Source of the DNA: Saccharibacillus deserti
GTDB taxonomy: Bacteria; Bacillota; Bacilli; Paenibacillales; Paenibacillaceae
NCBI RefSeq assembly: GCF_013618475.1
Contig: NZ_JABJVN010000001.1
Coordinates: 956,348 to 1,020,347, forward strand
Length of the DNA: 64,000 bases
Reading direction: 5' to 3'
A program made the translations under genes and the position numbers. The notes beneath the pieces were generated by a model. It saw only the letters and a list, made by a program, of their open reading frames with translations, did not search any database and was not told the origin of the DNA. Positions within the stretch are counted from its first letter, which is position 1. Each line of letters opens with the position of its first letter. Shown piece by piece: positions 7,375 to 14,496 of this stretch.

Positions 7375-7776
7375 ATGCCAAAATACACGACTTATAAAAG
7401 TATCTATGAAGCGGCCGGTACACCCGACAAATCGAGCATGGGCGCACCTTATTCCATTTCTTCTTTTTTACATAGTCTGGGACTGTCCAAATCCCGGTGG
7501 ACGAGAACGGGAGCTTCCCGGATCCGGCTAGTCCTGTTCGTTGTGATCGGACTGTTCGCGGGGACCGGAGTGGTTCATGCCCTGCAGAGCAGCGAACCTG
7601 CCGCGGAAGTGCACACGGTTATCGTGTCGCCGGGCGACACCTTGTGGTCCATCGCCGAACGAAGCAAACCGGCCGGAGCGGATATCCGCATTTTCATCAC
7701 AGGCATTCAGCAGAAAAATGGCCTGACCGGAAGCGAAATTCACGTCGGCGAAGAATTGATTCTTCCCAATTTTTAA
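7375..7776 (+). CDS. LysM-domain membrane protein, YneA-like SOS cell-division inhibitor
   Basis: In B. subtilis YneA, induced by SOS, delays septation; it has one membrane segment and an extracytoplasmic LysM domain. This 133-residue protein has the same plan: a polar N-terminus, a membrane segment near residues 49-70 (RLVLFVVIGLFAGTGVVHAL), then a LysM module (HTVIVSPGDTLWSIAERS...GLTGSEIHVGEELILP). The N-terminal tail is longer than in B. subtilis YneA. The start is the ATG at 7375, with GGGAGAG upstream. Three LexA boxes and the divergent lexA gene support the assignment. YneB, the resolvase partner in B. subtilis, is absent; the YnzC homologue follows beyond a terminator. Confidence 0.85.
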   Translation: MPKYTTYKSIYEAAGTPDKSSMGAPYSISSFLHSLGLSKSRWTRTGASRIRLVLFVVIGLFAGTGVVHALQSSEPAAEVHTVIVSPGDTLWSIAERSKPAGADIRIFITGIQQKNGLTGSEIHVGEELILPNF

Positions 7777-7840
7777 CGGCTGCACGCAGGGCACTGTGAC
7801 GGGTGCGAACCCTTGAAGCGTGCGGCTTGTAGAAACCTAT

Positions 7841-7879
7841 AGAGCTTGCAGGGCTGTCGCCTTGACAAGCTCTTTTTTT
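7841..7879 (+). terminator. Terminator after the LysM gene
   Basis: AGAGCTTG (7841-7848) pairs with CAAGCTCT (7866-7873) and is followed by a run of T. Confidence 0.85.
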
Positions 7880-7921
7880 CATGTGAAAGTATAAAGAAGT
7901 ATGGTTACAAGGAGGGTGCAC

Positions 7922-8122
7922 ATGGATATCGATACTCTGGTAAGCCGGATCAACGAGCTTGCCCGTAAACATAAAGCCGAAGGCTTGAGTGAAGAAGAAC
8001 ATAAAGAGCGTACGGAACTGCGCAAAGTTTACTTGGGCAATATACGGCGCAATTTTCGTCAGGAGCTCGATTCGATCGAATGGGTCGATGGAGAGCCGGG
8101 CAGCGACTCGAAGCTGCATTAA
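7922..8122 (+). CDS. DUF896 protein, YnzC family
   Basis: A 66-residue helical-hairpin protein of the YnzC/DUF896 family, with the conserved ...INELARKHKAEGLSEEE...ELRKVYLGNIRRNFR core. The family has a known fold but no firm biochemical role. In B. subtilis ynzC lies in the yneA operon and is linked to the SOS response. Here it sits downstream of the YneA-like gene but behind a terminator, so it probably has its own transcript as well. The start is the ATG at 7922, with AAGGAGGG 6 bases upstream; the ATG at 7901 lacks an RBS. It ends ahead of a terminator-like stem at 8193-8245. Confidence 0.9.
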   Translation: MDIDTLVSRINELARKHKAEGLSEEEHKERTELRKVYLGNIRRNFRQELDSIEWVDGEPGSDSKLH

Positions 8123-8192
8123 GGACCGAAGTCACCCTGTACATCTTCATCCTGGCAGGCGGCGATATCGGGATACGCTTCACCGGAACGGA

Positions 8193-8245
8193 AACGGCTC
8201 GCCGGTTCGCGGAAAAGGGAGTGCCGCGGCTGGGCGGGTTTTTCT
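8193..8245 (+). terminator. Probable terminator after the YnzC-family gene
   Basis: GCTCGCC...TTCGCGG pairs with CCGCGGC...GGGCGGG with a central mismatch and is followed by TTTTTCTT. Confidence 0.5.
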
Positions 8246-8279
8246 TGTATAGAGTCACCTATTTTAAGGGGGAAAACGA

Positions 8280-8810
8280 ATGTCCCGTTCATGGGAGAGA
8301 AAGGTACGCCAAAATCAGCAAAAAACAAACAGCCTCAGACAGAAAACCGGGCAGGACCGAATCGGAAGTTCGGGAACAGGCAGCCAAACGTTCGATACGT
8401 TCAAAGGAAGAAACTATATGTTCCCATCCTTCCTGCTTATCGTTGCGATTTTCCTGACCATTATTACGGTAGCTGCTCAAACTTCGGGAGTTAAAGAAGC
8501 TTCGGGCGCTTCGTACTGGTTTATTATCGTCATGTATCTGATTCTGGCCGTGATCATGTTCCTGCGCCGTCCGTTTCTGCGGATCGGCAAAGACCGGATG
8601 AGTACGATTCGCTTCAACCGCGAACGGACGCTGATGGCGGGCGATATTGCCAAATTCCGTATCGAAAAAGGCTACGTGACCGTAGAAACCAAAGGCAAAG
8701 GCGCCAACTGGATTTTCTCGCGTTTCCTGAAAATGTTCAAGACGGAAGAGATTGCCCAGCGCGTTACGGAATTTGCGGCCCAGCACCAAATCCCGGTAGA
8801 AAAGAAATAG
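8280..8810 (+). CDS. Two-pass membrane protein of unknown function
   Basis: A 176-residue protein. The first 50 residues are basic and polar (rich in Q, K, R and S). Two membrane helices follow near residues 51-68 and 77-95 with a short loop, and then a cytoplasmic-looking domain (FLRIGKDRMSTIRFNRERTL...VTVETKGKGANWIFSRFLKMF). The start ATG at 8280 is preceded by AAGGGGGAAAA. The tail may be a small beta domain. I do not recognise a named family; Firmicutes carry many such short membrane proteins. The gene stands alone between the DUF896 gene and the HAD phosphatase. Confidence 0.75.
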   Translation: MSRSWERKVRQNQQKTNSLRQKTGQDRIGSSGTGSQTFDTFKGRNYMFPSFLLIVAIFLTIITVAAQTSGVKEASGASYWFIIVMYLILAVIMFLRRPFLRIGKDRMSTIRFNRERTLMAGDIAKFRIEKGYVTVETKGKGANWIFSRFLKMFKTEEIAQRVTEFAAQHQIPVEKK

Positions 8811-8871
8811 TCCGTTTTTTTGCGGGCAGGAGTCGACAGAACGATTATACGGAAGAGCGAGGGGACAACGA

Positions 8872-9681
8872 ATGACGGTGAACAACGAAGTCAAAGCGGT
8901 GATTTTCGATCTGGACGACACGCTGTTGTGGGATGAGCGCAGTGTCAAAGAATCTTTTGTGGCAGCTTCCGAAGAAGCGGCAAGCCGCACGGGCATCGAT
9001 GCGGATGCGCTCGAAGCGGCCGTGCGCGAGCGAGCACGCGACTTGTATGCGACTTACGAAACTTTTCCTTTTACCCAGATGATCGGCATCAGTCCTTTTG
9101 AAGGGCTCTGGGCAAACTTTGATAAAGGCGAACAGCCCGAGTTCCGCAAACTGCAGGAAATCGCTCCCGTTTACCGGAAAGAAGCCTGGCGTCTCGGTCT
9201 GGCGGATCTCGGTGTCGAAGACGAAGAGTTGGCTTTGGAACTTTCCGCTCTGTTCGCTTCCGAACGCCGCAAGCGCCCCCTCGTGTATGAGGAGACTTAC
9301 GAAGTGCTGGATGAACTCAAAGGCCGGGTCAAGCTGCTGCTGCTCACGAACGGCTGCCCTTCGCTTCAACAAGAAAAGTTGGACGGCGTTCCGCAGCTTG
9401 TGCCTTACTTTGATCATATCGTGATCTCGGGTACATTTGGCAAAGGGAAGCCGGATACGTCGATCTTCCATCATGCCCTCGATTTGCTTGGGGTCAAACC
9501 GGAAGAAGCGTTGATGGTCGGAGACAAGCAAAGCACCGATATCCGCGGCGCATTGGATACCGGCATTCCGTCCGTCTGGATCAACCGCGGCGGGCGTTCG
9601 CCTCATTCGGGCATTGTGCCCGTTTATCAAATCGATTCCTTGCGCGACCTGCCCGAGCTGGCGGGAATCCGCGTTTCCTGA
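8872..9681 (+). CDS. HAD-superfamily phosphatase (YjjG/NANP-like)
   Basis: A cytoplasmic haloacid-dehalogenase-type phosphatase of 269 residues. Motif I is FDLDDTLL (residues 13-20), motif II is LLLTNG near 158-163, the lysine motif is GKGKPDTSIF, and motif IV is VGDKQSTDIRGA. A helical cap domain lies between motifs I and II. This is the subfamily containing YjjG nucleotidases and N-acylneuraminate-9-phosphatase, and the substrate cannot be read from sequence alone. RBS GAGGGGAC precedes the ATG at 8872. A strong terminator follows, so it is probably monocistronic. Confidence 0.85.
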   Translation: MTVNNEVKAVIFDLDDTLLWDERSVKESFVAASEEAASRTGIDADALEAAVRERARDLYATYETFPFTQMIGISPFEGLWANFDKGEQPEFRKLQEIAPVYRKEAWRLGLADLGVEDEELALELSALFASERRKRPLVYEETYEVLDELKGRVKLLLLTNGCPSLQQEKLDGVPQLVPYFDHIVISGTFGKGKPDTSIFHHALDLLGVKPEEALMVGDKQSTDIRGALDTGIPSVWINRGGRSPHSGIVPVYQIDSLRDLPELAGIRVS

Positions 9682-9702
9682 GAAATCGGCGACACGGTTT
9701 TC

Positions 9703-9736
9703 CGTCCGCCCGCTGCGGCGGGCGGGCTTTTTTTCG
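9703..9736 (+). terminator. Terminator after the HAD phosphatase gene
   Basis: A very GC-rich stem made of CCGCCCGC and GCGGGCGGG with a TGCGGC loop is followed by seven or more T. Confidence 0.85.
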
Positions 9737-9829
9737 CCCTTTCGCCGAATAGGGGAGAAAAGGCACGGGACGACAACCGAAAATCGGGTATAGGATGCCT
9801 ATAGAATGAAGAAAAGGAGGAGTGCGGCT

Positions 9830-10771
9830 GTGGAACTTTATTTTCTCGGCACCAATGCGGGGCTGCCGACCACGCAGCGCAACGTTACATCCGTCGCGCT
9901 CCGCATGTTGGAGGAGCGGCGTTCTTCGTGGCTGTTCGACTGCGGCGAAGCCACGCAGCACCAAATTCTTCATTCGCCGCTCAAGTTGAGCCGTCTGGAG
10001 AAAATTTTTATCACGCATATGCACGGCGATCATGTCTTCGGGCTGCCGGGGCTGCTGTCCAGCCGCTCTTCGCAGGAGGGCAGCCCGCCGCTTACCGTAT
10101 ACGGACCGCAGGGGCTGAAGCAGTTCCTTGAGGTAACGCTCGGATCGACGCAGAGCCGCGTCACCTTCGGGCTCGAAATCGTGGAACATGCCGGCGGATT
10201 GATTTTTGAAGACGAACGATTCAAGGTGGAAGCCCGGGCATTGGAACACCGGATTGAAAGCTACGGTTACCGGATTACGGAAAAAGACCGCCCCGGCAGT
10301 CTGAATCTGGAACTCCTGCAGGAATGGGGCGTGCGTCCGGGGCCCGAATACGGTAAGCTTAAGAATGGAGAGAGTCTCGAAGTGGGTGGGCGTCTCATTA
10401 CGCCCGAACAGGTTCTTGGCCCGCCCAAACGCGGGCGCGTAGTAACGATTCTGGGCGATACGCGTCCAACACCGAATATCGATCCGCTAGCACACGGAGC
10501 GGATGTGCTGGTGCACGAGTCGACTTTCACCGACGAATTTTCCGATTTGGCCTATACGTATTACCACAGCACAGCTGTTCAGGCTGCCGAAGCGGCAAAA
10601 AAGGCGGGGGTGGGCGAGCTGATCTTGACCCATTTCAGTTCGCGTTACAAAGATCTGGAACAGCTCCAGCCTCTGCTGGATGAAGCAAAGGCCATATTTG
10701 TACACACGCAGCTGGCGATCGAACATCACGTGTATCCGATCCGCCTTGCGCACGAACAAGAAAAGGAATGA
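9830..10771 (+). CDS. rnz: Ribonuclease Z
   Basis: RNase Z is a zinc endonuclease of the metallo-beta-lactamase fold that trims the 3' ends of tRNA precursors, mainly those without an encoded CCA. The 313-residue protein begins MELYFLGTNAGLPT and has the metal site THMHGDH (H63, H65, D67, H68). It also has HAGG...HRIESYGYR, the GDTRPT block and HESTF, all typical of the short bacterial form. The start is the GTG at 9830 behind AAGGAGG; the ATG at 9806 lies upstream of the RBS. It begins a tightly spaced run with the HAD-IIA and Fpg-like genes. Confidence 0.95.
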   Translation: MELYFLGTNAGLPTTQRNVTSVALRMLEERRSSWLFDCGEATQHQILHSPLKLSRLEKIFITHMHGDHVFGLPGLLSSRSSQEGSPPLTVYGPQGLKQFLEVTLGSTQSRVTFGLEIVEHAGGLIFEDERFKVEARALEHRIESYGYRITEKDRPGSLNLELLQEWGVRPGPEYGKLKNGESLEVGGRLITPEQVLGPPKRGRVVTILGDTRPTPNIDPLAHGADVLVHESTFTDEFSDLAYTYYHSTAVQAAEAAKKAGVGELILTHFSSRYKDLEQLQPLLDEAKAIFVHTQLAIEHHVYPIRLAHEQEKE

Positions 10772-10777
10772 AGACAG

Positions 10778-11584
10778 ATGCAGAGCCGAAATGCGCTTTT
10801 GATTGATCTGGATGGAACGCTTTATCACGGTGAACGCAGGGTGCCCGGCGCCGACGAACTGATTACGGCGCTGGACGAGCAGGGGATTCCGTTTCTTTTT
10901 CTGACGAACAATTCGTCCGCCGCACCGGAAACGGTTGCGCTCAGGTTGAATAAAATGGGAATCCCGGCCAAACCCGAACAGGTCTGCACCTCTTCAATGG
11001 CGGCCGCCGCTTATATGGCGGCGCGGAAGCCCGGAGCTTCCGCCGCTATCTTCGGCGAGTCGGGACTGCGCGGAGCGGTTGCTGCAGCCGGATTGACCGA
11101 GTTTACAGGCCAGACCGGAAAGCCGGATTATGTGATCCAGGGGATCGACCGCGAGTTTTCGTACGAAAAGCTGGCGCGCGCGGGCAGCTTGATTCTGGCC
11201 GGAGCCGAATTTGTTCTGACCAATCCCGACCTGCTGCTGCCTTCCGAAGGCGGTTTGATGCCGGGAGCGGGCACGCTTGGCGCTTCGCTGGAAGCGATGA
11301 CAGGCGTTAAACCGACGGTTATCGGCAAACCTTCGCCGATTCTGATGAATTTTGCTTTCAATCTGCTGGGCGTCGGCGCTTCGCAGGTCACGATCATCGG
11401 CGATAATATGATGACCGATATCAAAGCCGGTGCCGATTCCGGCTGCCGCTCGCTGCTGCTGCTGACCGAAGAAGGCGTAACGACACCGGGCAATCTGGAG
11501 CGCCACAAGAAATTGTCCGGCGTAGAGCCGGATCTGGTCCGATCGACGCTGCAAGAAGTACGGGAATGGGCATTAAGCCGATAA
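10778..11584 (+). CDS. HAD-IIA phosphatase (NagD/AraL/YutF type)
   Basis: A 268-residue sugar-phosphate or nitrophenyl-phosphatase of HAD subfamily IIA. Motif I is LIDLDGTLYHG at the N-terminus, motif II is LFLTNNSS near residue 48, the conserved lysine is in GKPSPILMNFA, and motif IV is IIGDNMMTDIKAG. The large C2 cap lies between II and III. The physiological substrate is unknown; relatives dephosphorylate small sugar phosphates. It starts 6 bases after rnz and is followed after 28 bases by the Fpg-like gene, so the three are probably cotranscribed. Confidence 0.9.
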   Translation: MQSRNALLIDLDGTLYHGERRVPGADELITALDEQGIPFLFLTNNSSAAPETVALRLNKMGIPAKPEQVCTSSMAAAAYMAARKPGASAAIFGESGLRGAVAAAGLTEFTGQTGKPDYVIQGIDREFSYEKLARAGSLILAGAEFVLTNPDLLLPSEGGLMPGAGTLGASLEAMTGVKPTVIGKPSPILMNFAFNLLGVGASQVTIIGDNMMTDIKAGADSGCRSLLLLTEEGVTTPGNLERHKKLSGVEPDLVRSTLQEVREWALSR

Positions 11585-11612
11585 AGACCGATAAAGAAAG
11601 GAACGATGCGCT

Positions 11613-12440
11613 ATGCCGGAACTGCCGGAAATCGAACATTATCGCAGACAGCTTGGACAATGGATACTGGATCGACCGATCGAACACGTCCATCTGCATC
11701 ATGCAAGCAGTACAGATGTCGTGCCGGAAGAGTTTGCCGCTGCACTGAAAGGAAGAAGTCTGCTCTTTTTGGAACGCCGCGGGACTTTTCTTGTTTTCCA
11801 TCTCGACAATGGACATCGCCTTCTGATTGCTTTGGCCAAAGACGGAGCTTTATACTGCGGCGAAGCCGGGGAGGAGCCTCCGTTTGTCTCGCAAGCCGAG
11901 ATCGGTTTCGGCGAACGGACGCTGTACGTTGCAGGCAAAGGCAGCGTGCTGCGCCTGCTTACGGTACGCGGACTCGACGACGTCTTGAAGACGCTGGGTC
12001 CCGATCCTTTTTCGCGTCAAGCCACGCCTGAATATTTCTTGACCCAACTCAAAAAACGCCGCGGCGCGCTGCGCAGTATTCTGACCGGGCAAAAACTCCT
12101 ATCGGGCATCGGACCGCGTTATGCGGACGAGATTGCTTTTGCGGCCGGGCTTTTGCCTTCCGTCAAAGTACAGGACCTGAACGGCGAAAGCGCCGCACGG
12201 TTGTACGAAGCGCTTGAAGAAGTGCTGGAAGCCGCGATCGATTCGGGCGGCTGTATCGCGACTCCGCTGAGTGCGGAAGACACGATAACCGGCGGATACC
12301 TGTCGCAGTGCCGAGTCTACGAACGCGAAGGCGAAGCGTGTACCGAAGGCGGATCGTTGGTGCAGAAGATGGATGTAGCAGGCAAAAAAGCTTTCTATTG
12401 TCCGCAATGCCAGTATGAGCAGACGCCCGTTTTTTCTTGA
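11613..12440 (+). CDS. Fpg/Nei-family DNA glycosylase, divergent
   Basis: A 275-residue member of the Fpg/Nei base-excision family. It keeps the catalytic N-terminus PELPE (P2, E3), the helix-two-turn-helix region (LKKRRGALRSILTGQKLLSGIGPRYADEI) and a C-terminal zinc-finger outline. Two features differ from true MutM. The loop that is RRGK in Fpg is RRGT here (T58), so the lysine equivalent to K57 is gone. The first zinc pair is C243-x2-G246 instead of CxxC, while C263 and C266 remain. It may therefore have an altered lesion range. The protein is probably not the main MutM of the cell, which would lie elsewhere. It is cotranscribed with rnz. Confidence 0.8.
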   Translation: MPELPEIEHYRRQLGQWILDRPIEHVHLHHASSTDVVPEEFAAALKGRSLLFLERRGTFLVFHLDNGHRLLIALAKDGALYCGEAGEEPPFVSQAEIGFGERTLYVAGKGSVLRLLTVRGLDDVLKTLGPDPFSRQATPEYFLTQLKKRRGALRSILTGQKLLSGIGPRYADEIAFAAGLLPSVKVQDLNGESAARLYEALEEVLEAAIDSGGCIATPLSAEDTITGGYLSQCRVYEREGEACTEGGSLVQKMDVAGKKAFYCPQCQYEQTPVFS

Positions 12441-12467
12441 CCGAAGGCCTTCGAGAGGAGTGAAAAG

Positions 12468-12836
12468 GTGACGAATACGGAAAACAAACCGAAAATCCAT
12501 CTCTACATGGACGATTGGCGTCCTTGTCCCGACGGCTTTGCTTTGGCCCGTACCGGCGAAGAATGCCTGACCCTGCTGCAGGAATGCGAAGTTGGCATTT
12601 TGTCGCTCGATCATGAAATGGGACCGGGTGAACCGAGCGGAAGCGAAGTTGCGGCGAGAATCGTAGCGAACGGCACCTTCCCTCAAGAAATTTATTTGCA
12701 TACATCCAGTGAGTACGGCCGGCGCAGCATGTACGAAATTTTGTATGCGGGCAAACCGGATCATGTCGTGCTGCATCGCGGTCCTATGCCCGACGAGGTC
12801 CGCAAACGTACGGCGGACGAACAATCGAGCCCGTGA
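12468..12836 (+). CDS. Cyclic-phosphate processing receiver-domain protein
   Basis: A 122-residue protein with the pattern of the cyclic-phosphate-processing receiver family. It has an early DD in LYMDDWRPCPDGF, a central LSLDHEMG, and late LHTSSEYGRRSM and HRGP. The family is a receiver-like fold found with RNA ligation or repair systems and is predicted to act on cyclic phosphates; activity is inferred. The GTG start at 12468 has GAGAGGAG upstream. Its last bases overlap the thioredoxin-like gene (GTGA), indicating coupled translation. No RNA ligase lies nearby. Confidence 0.75.
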   Translation: MTNTENKPKIHLYMDDWRPCPDGFALARTGEECLTLLQECEVGILSLDHEMGPGEPSGSEVAARIVANGTFPQEIYLHTSSEYGRRSMYEILYAGKPDHVVLHRGPMPDEVRKRTADEQSSP

Positions 12837-13141
12837 GAGAATCGACGGAAAAGGAACTGCTGCGCTGGATTGAAGCTGGAGAACGTCAAATTATCGTTTT
12901 CGGACATACCCCTTTTTGCGGAACATGCCGTGTCGCCCGCCGTATGCTTGAAGTGGTCGAACAGATGAATCCGGAAATCGACGTGTATGCGCTGGATCTT
13001 AACTTTGCGCCCGCGTTTATTCAAAAGTACCGGATCAGCAGTACGCCTTCGCTGAGCGTATTCGAGCCGGGCAGACGCGGCGAGCCCAGAACGGTCTACG
13101 CGATGCAGTCGGTTCCGCATCTGCTCGATTTTATCGGGTAA
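12833..13141 (+). CDS. Thioredoxin-like protein
   Basis: A 102-residue thioredoxin fold with the redox motif CGTC in HTPFCGTCRVA (residues 28-31) and the conserved cis-proline segment STPSLSVF near residue 65. There is no signal peptide, so it should be cytoplasmic, reducing or exchanging disulfides in unknown partners. The GTG start overlaps the stop of the preceding gene by four bases. The CGTC centre, rather than CGPC, is common in YtpP-like thioredoxins of Firmicutes. Confidence 0.85.
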   Translation: MRESTEKELLRWIEAGERQIIVFGHTPFCGTCRVARRMLEVVEQMNPEIDVYALDLNFAPAFIQKYRISSTPSLSVFEPGRRGEPRTVYAMQSVPHLLDFIG

Positions 13142-13263
13142 CCGCAAATCGGCCTGACCGTGCGCAAAACGAAGTAAGAAGGAACGAACAAGACGAGACG
13201 CGGCGGGCGGGGATTTCCGGTCAACGGACCCTGCCGCCCGGACTCTGTGGAGGGTAACGTATT

Positions 13264-14340
13264 TTGAGTGAGCATGAAAAAGAAAACGTAGAGCAGGCCG
13301 ATTTGGCGGAAACGGTCCAGGAAGAAAGTCTTTTTATTTGTACCGCCAACCGTGATTTCGCCGCTTACGCGCAGGAAGAACTTCGCCGGTTGTTCGGATC
13401 GGTCAAAAGCAGTGTGCTGAGCGATCGCGAAGTACTGCTGGTCCGGTTGAATACAGGGACGGAGGACGCGGTGCGTCAGATTGCGGACAGCCGTCCCGTT
13501 TTCCTGCGCCATATCCAGCCTGTCCAATTCGAGCGTCAAGGCGAAAATGTCGGCGAGCTGCTGAGCGAAGCGGCTGCGTTCGTGGCGGGCAGCGGATTGA
13601 TCGGAGCAGGAATCAAAGCGGCGCTTCAGGTTCGCAAAAGCGAGGATGCCGGAGGCGAAAGCGCTCCGAAGCTCAAAGAATGGCTGGAAGAGCTTCTGCG
13701 CGCAACGGAAGCCGAGTTCGTCTCGGCGGGTGCCGATTGGATCGTGTCGGTCTATGTGACTGCAGGAGCCGTATATGCCGGTGTGTCGCGTCCCGAAGAC
13801 AATCTGTCGGACTGGAGCGGCGGAGCGGTTCGTTTTCGCCGGGAAGAAGGACAGCTGTCCCGTGCCAAATTCAAGCTGCTGGAAGCCGAGCGCGAGTTCG
13901 GTCTGGATCTGTCGGCTTACCGCAGTGCGGTCGATATCGGAGCGGCACCGGGCGGCTGGACTTCGCTGCTGCTTGAACGGGGACTGAAAGTCACGGCGGT
14001 CGATCCGGCCAAACTGCATCCGTCGCTGCTCAAAATGCCGAATTTGACTTATATCCGCAAGAATGCGGCCGAAATGAAATTTCGGGAAAACGAGTTCGAT
14101 CTGCTGGTATGCGACATGAGTTGGAGCCCCAAGCTGATGGTACAGCTGGTGACCGGACTGCTGCATGCGCTCACGCCTGGCGGTACGGCTGTCGTGACGA
14201 TCAAATTGATGCACAAAAAGCCGATGGCGCTGATCAAGGAAGTCATCGCTTCGTTTGAAGAGTCGCGTCTGCAGGTACAGGGTGCCAAACAGCTGTTCCA
14301 CAACCGGGAAGAAATCACGCTTTACATGATCAAGTATTAA
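13264..14340 (+). CDS. RlmM/FtsJ-type SAM-dependent RNA methyltransferase
   Basis: A 358-residue protein. The N-terminal half (residues 20-195) resembles the THUMP-like region of RlmM. The C-terminal half is an FtsJ Rossmann methyltransferase with the SAM loop DIGAAPGGWTS near 222-232. The K-D-K-E tetrad of 2'-O-methyltransferases is visible: K in SRAKFKLLEA, D in LLVCDMSWSP, K in VVTIKLM and E in REEITLY. It probably 2'-O-methylates a ribosomal RNA residue; the target is inferred from RlmM only. The start is a TTG at 13264 behind GGAGGG. It is the last gene before the promoter of the Tad-like operon. Confidence 0.85.
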   Translation: MSEHEKENVEQADLAETVQEESLFICTANRDFAAYAQEELRRLFGSVKSSVLSDREVLLVRLNTGTEDAVRQIADSRPVFLRHIQPVQFERQGENVGELLSEAAAFVAGSGLIGAGIKAALQVRKSEDAGGESAPKLKEWLEELLRATEAEFVSAGADWIVSVYVTAGAVYAGVSRPEDNLSDWSGGAVRFRREEGQLSRAKFKLLEAEREFGLDLSAYRSAVDIGAAPGGWTSLLLERGLKVTAVDPAKLHPSLLKMPNLTYIRKNAAEMKFRENEFDLLVCDMSWSPKLMVQLVTGLLHALTPGGTAVVTIKLMHKKPMALIKEVIASFEESRLQVQGAKQLFHNREEITLYMIKY

Positions 14341-14350
14341 GAAATAGGTC

Positions 14351-14380
14351 TTTACACTTGGCGAGCAATAGGTTTATAAT
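14351..14380 (+). promoter_or_regulatory. Sigma-A promoter of the Tad-like operon
   Basis: TTTACA (14351-14356) and TATAAT (14375-14380) are separated by 18 bases and lie just after the methyltransferase stop codon. Confidence 0.75.
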
Positions 14381-14411
14381 GACCTCAAAATCATAAAAGC
14401 GACAATACAGG

Positions 14412-14472
14412 GAAAGCATCCCTCATGAACCCGGTCTTCGGACCCGGTTCGCGAGGGGTGCTTTCTTTTTTT
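14412..14472 (+). terminator. Terminator hairpin in the leader of the Tad-like operon
   Basis: A 54-base hairpin (14412-14465) pairs GAAAGCATCCCTC with its near-complement. It has an inner GAACCCGGTC/GACCCGGTTC stem and a TTCG loop, and is followed by seven T. It lies only 30 bases after the promoter and 24 bases before the first start codon. It either attenuates the operon or ends a transcript read in from the methyltransferase gene. Confidence 0.8.
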
Positions 14473-14496
14473 GTCCGGAAAGGGGTGGGGTTCTTC

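Noticed and set aside
14425..14496. Upstream ATG as the start of the kinase
   Set aside because: It lies inside the terminator-like hairpin and lacks an RBS; the ATG at 14497 has a good one.
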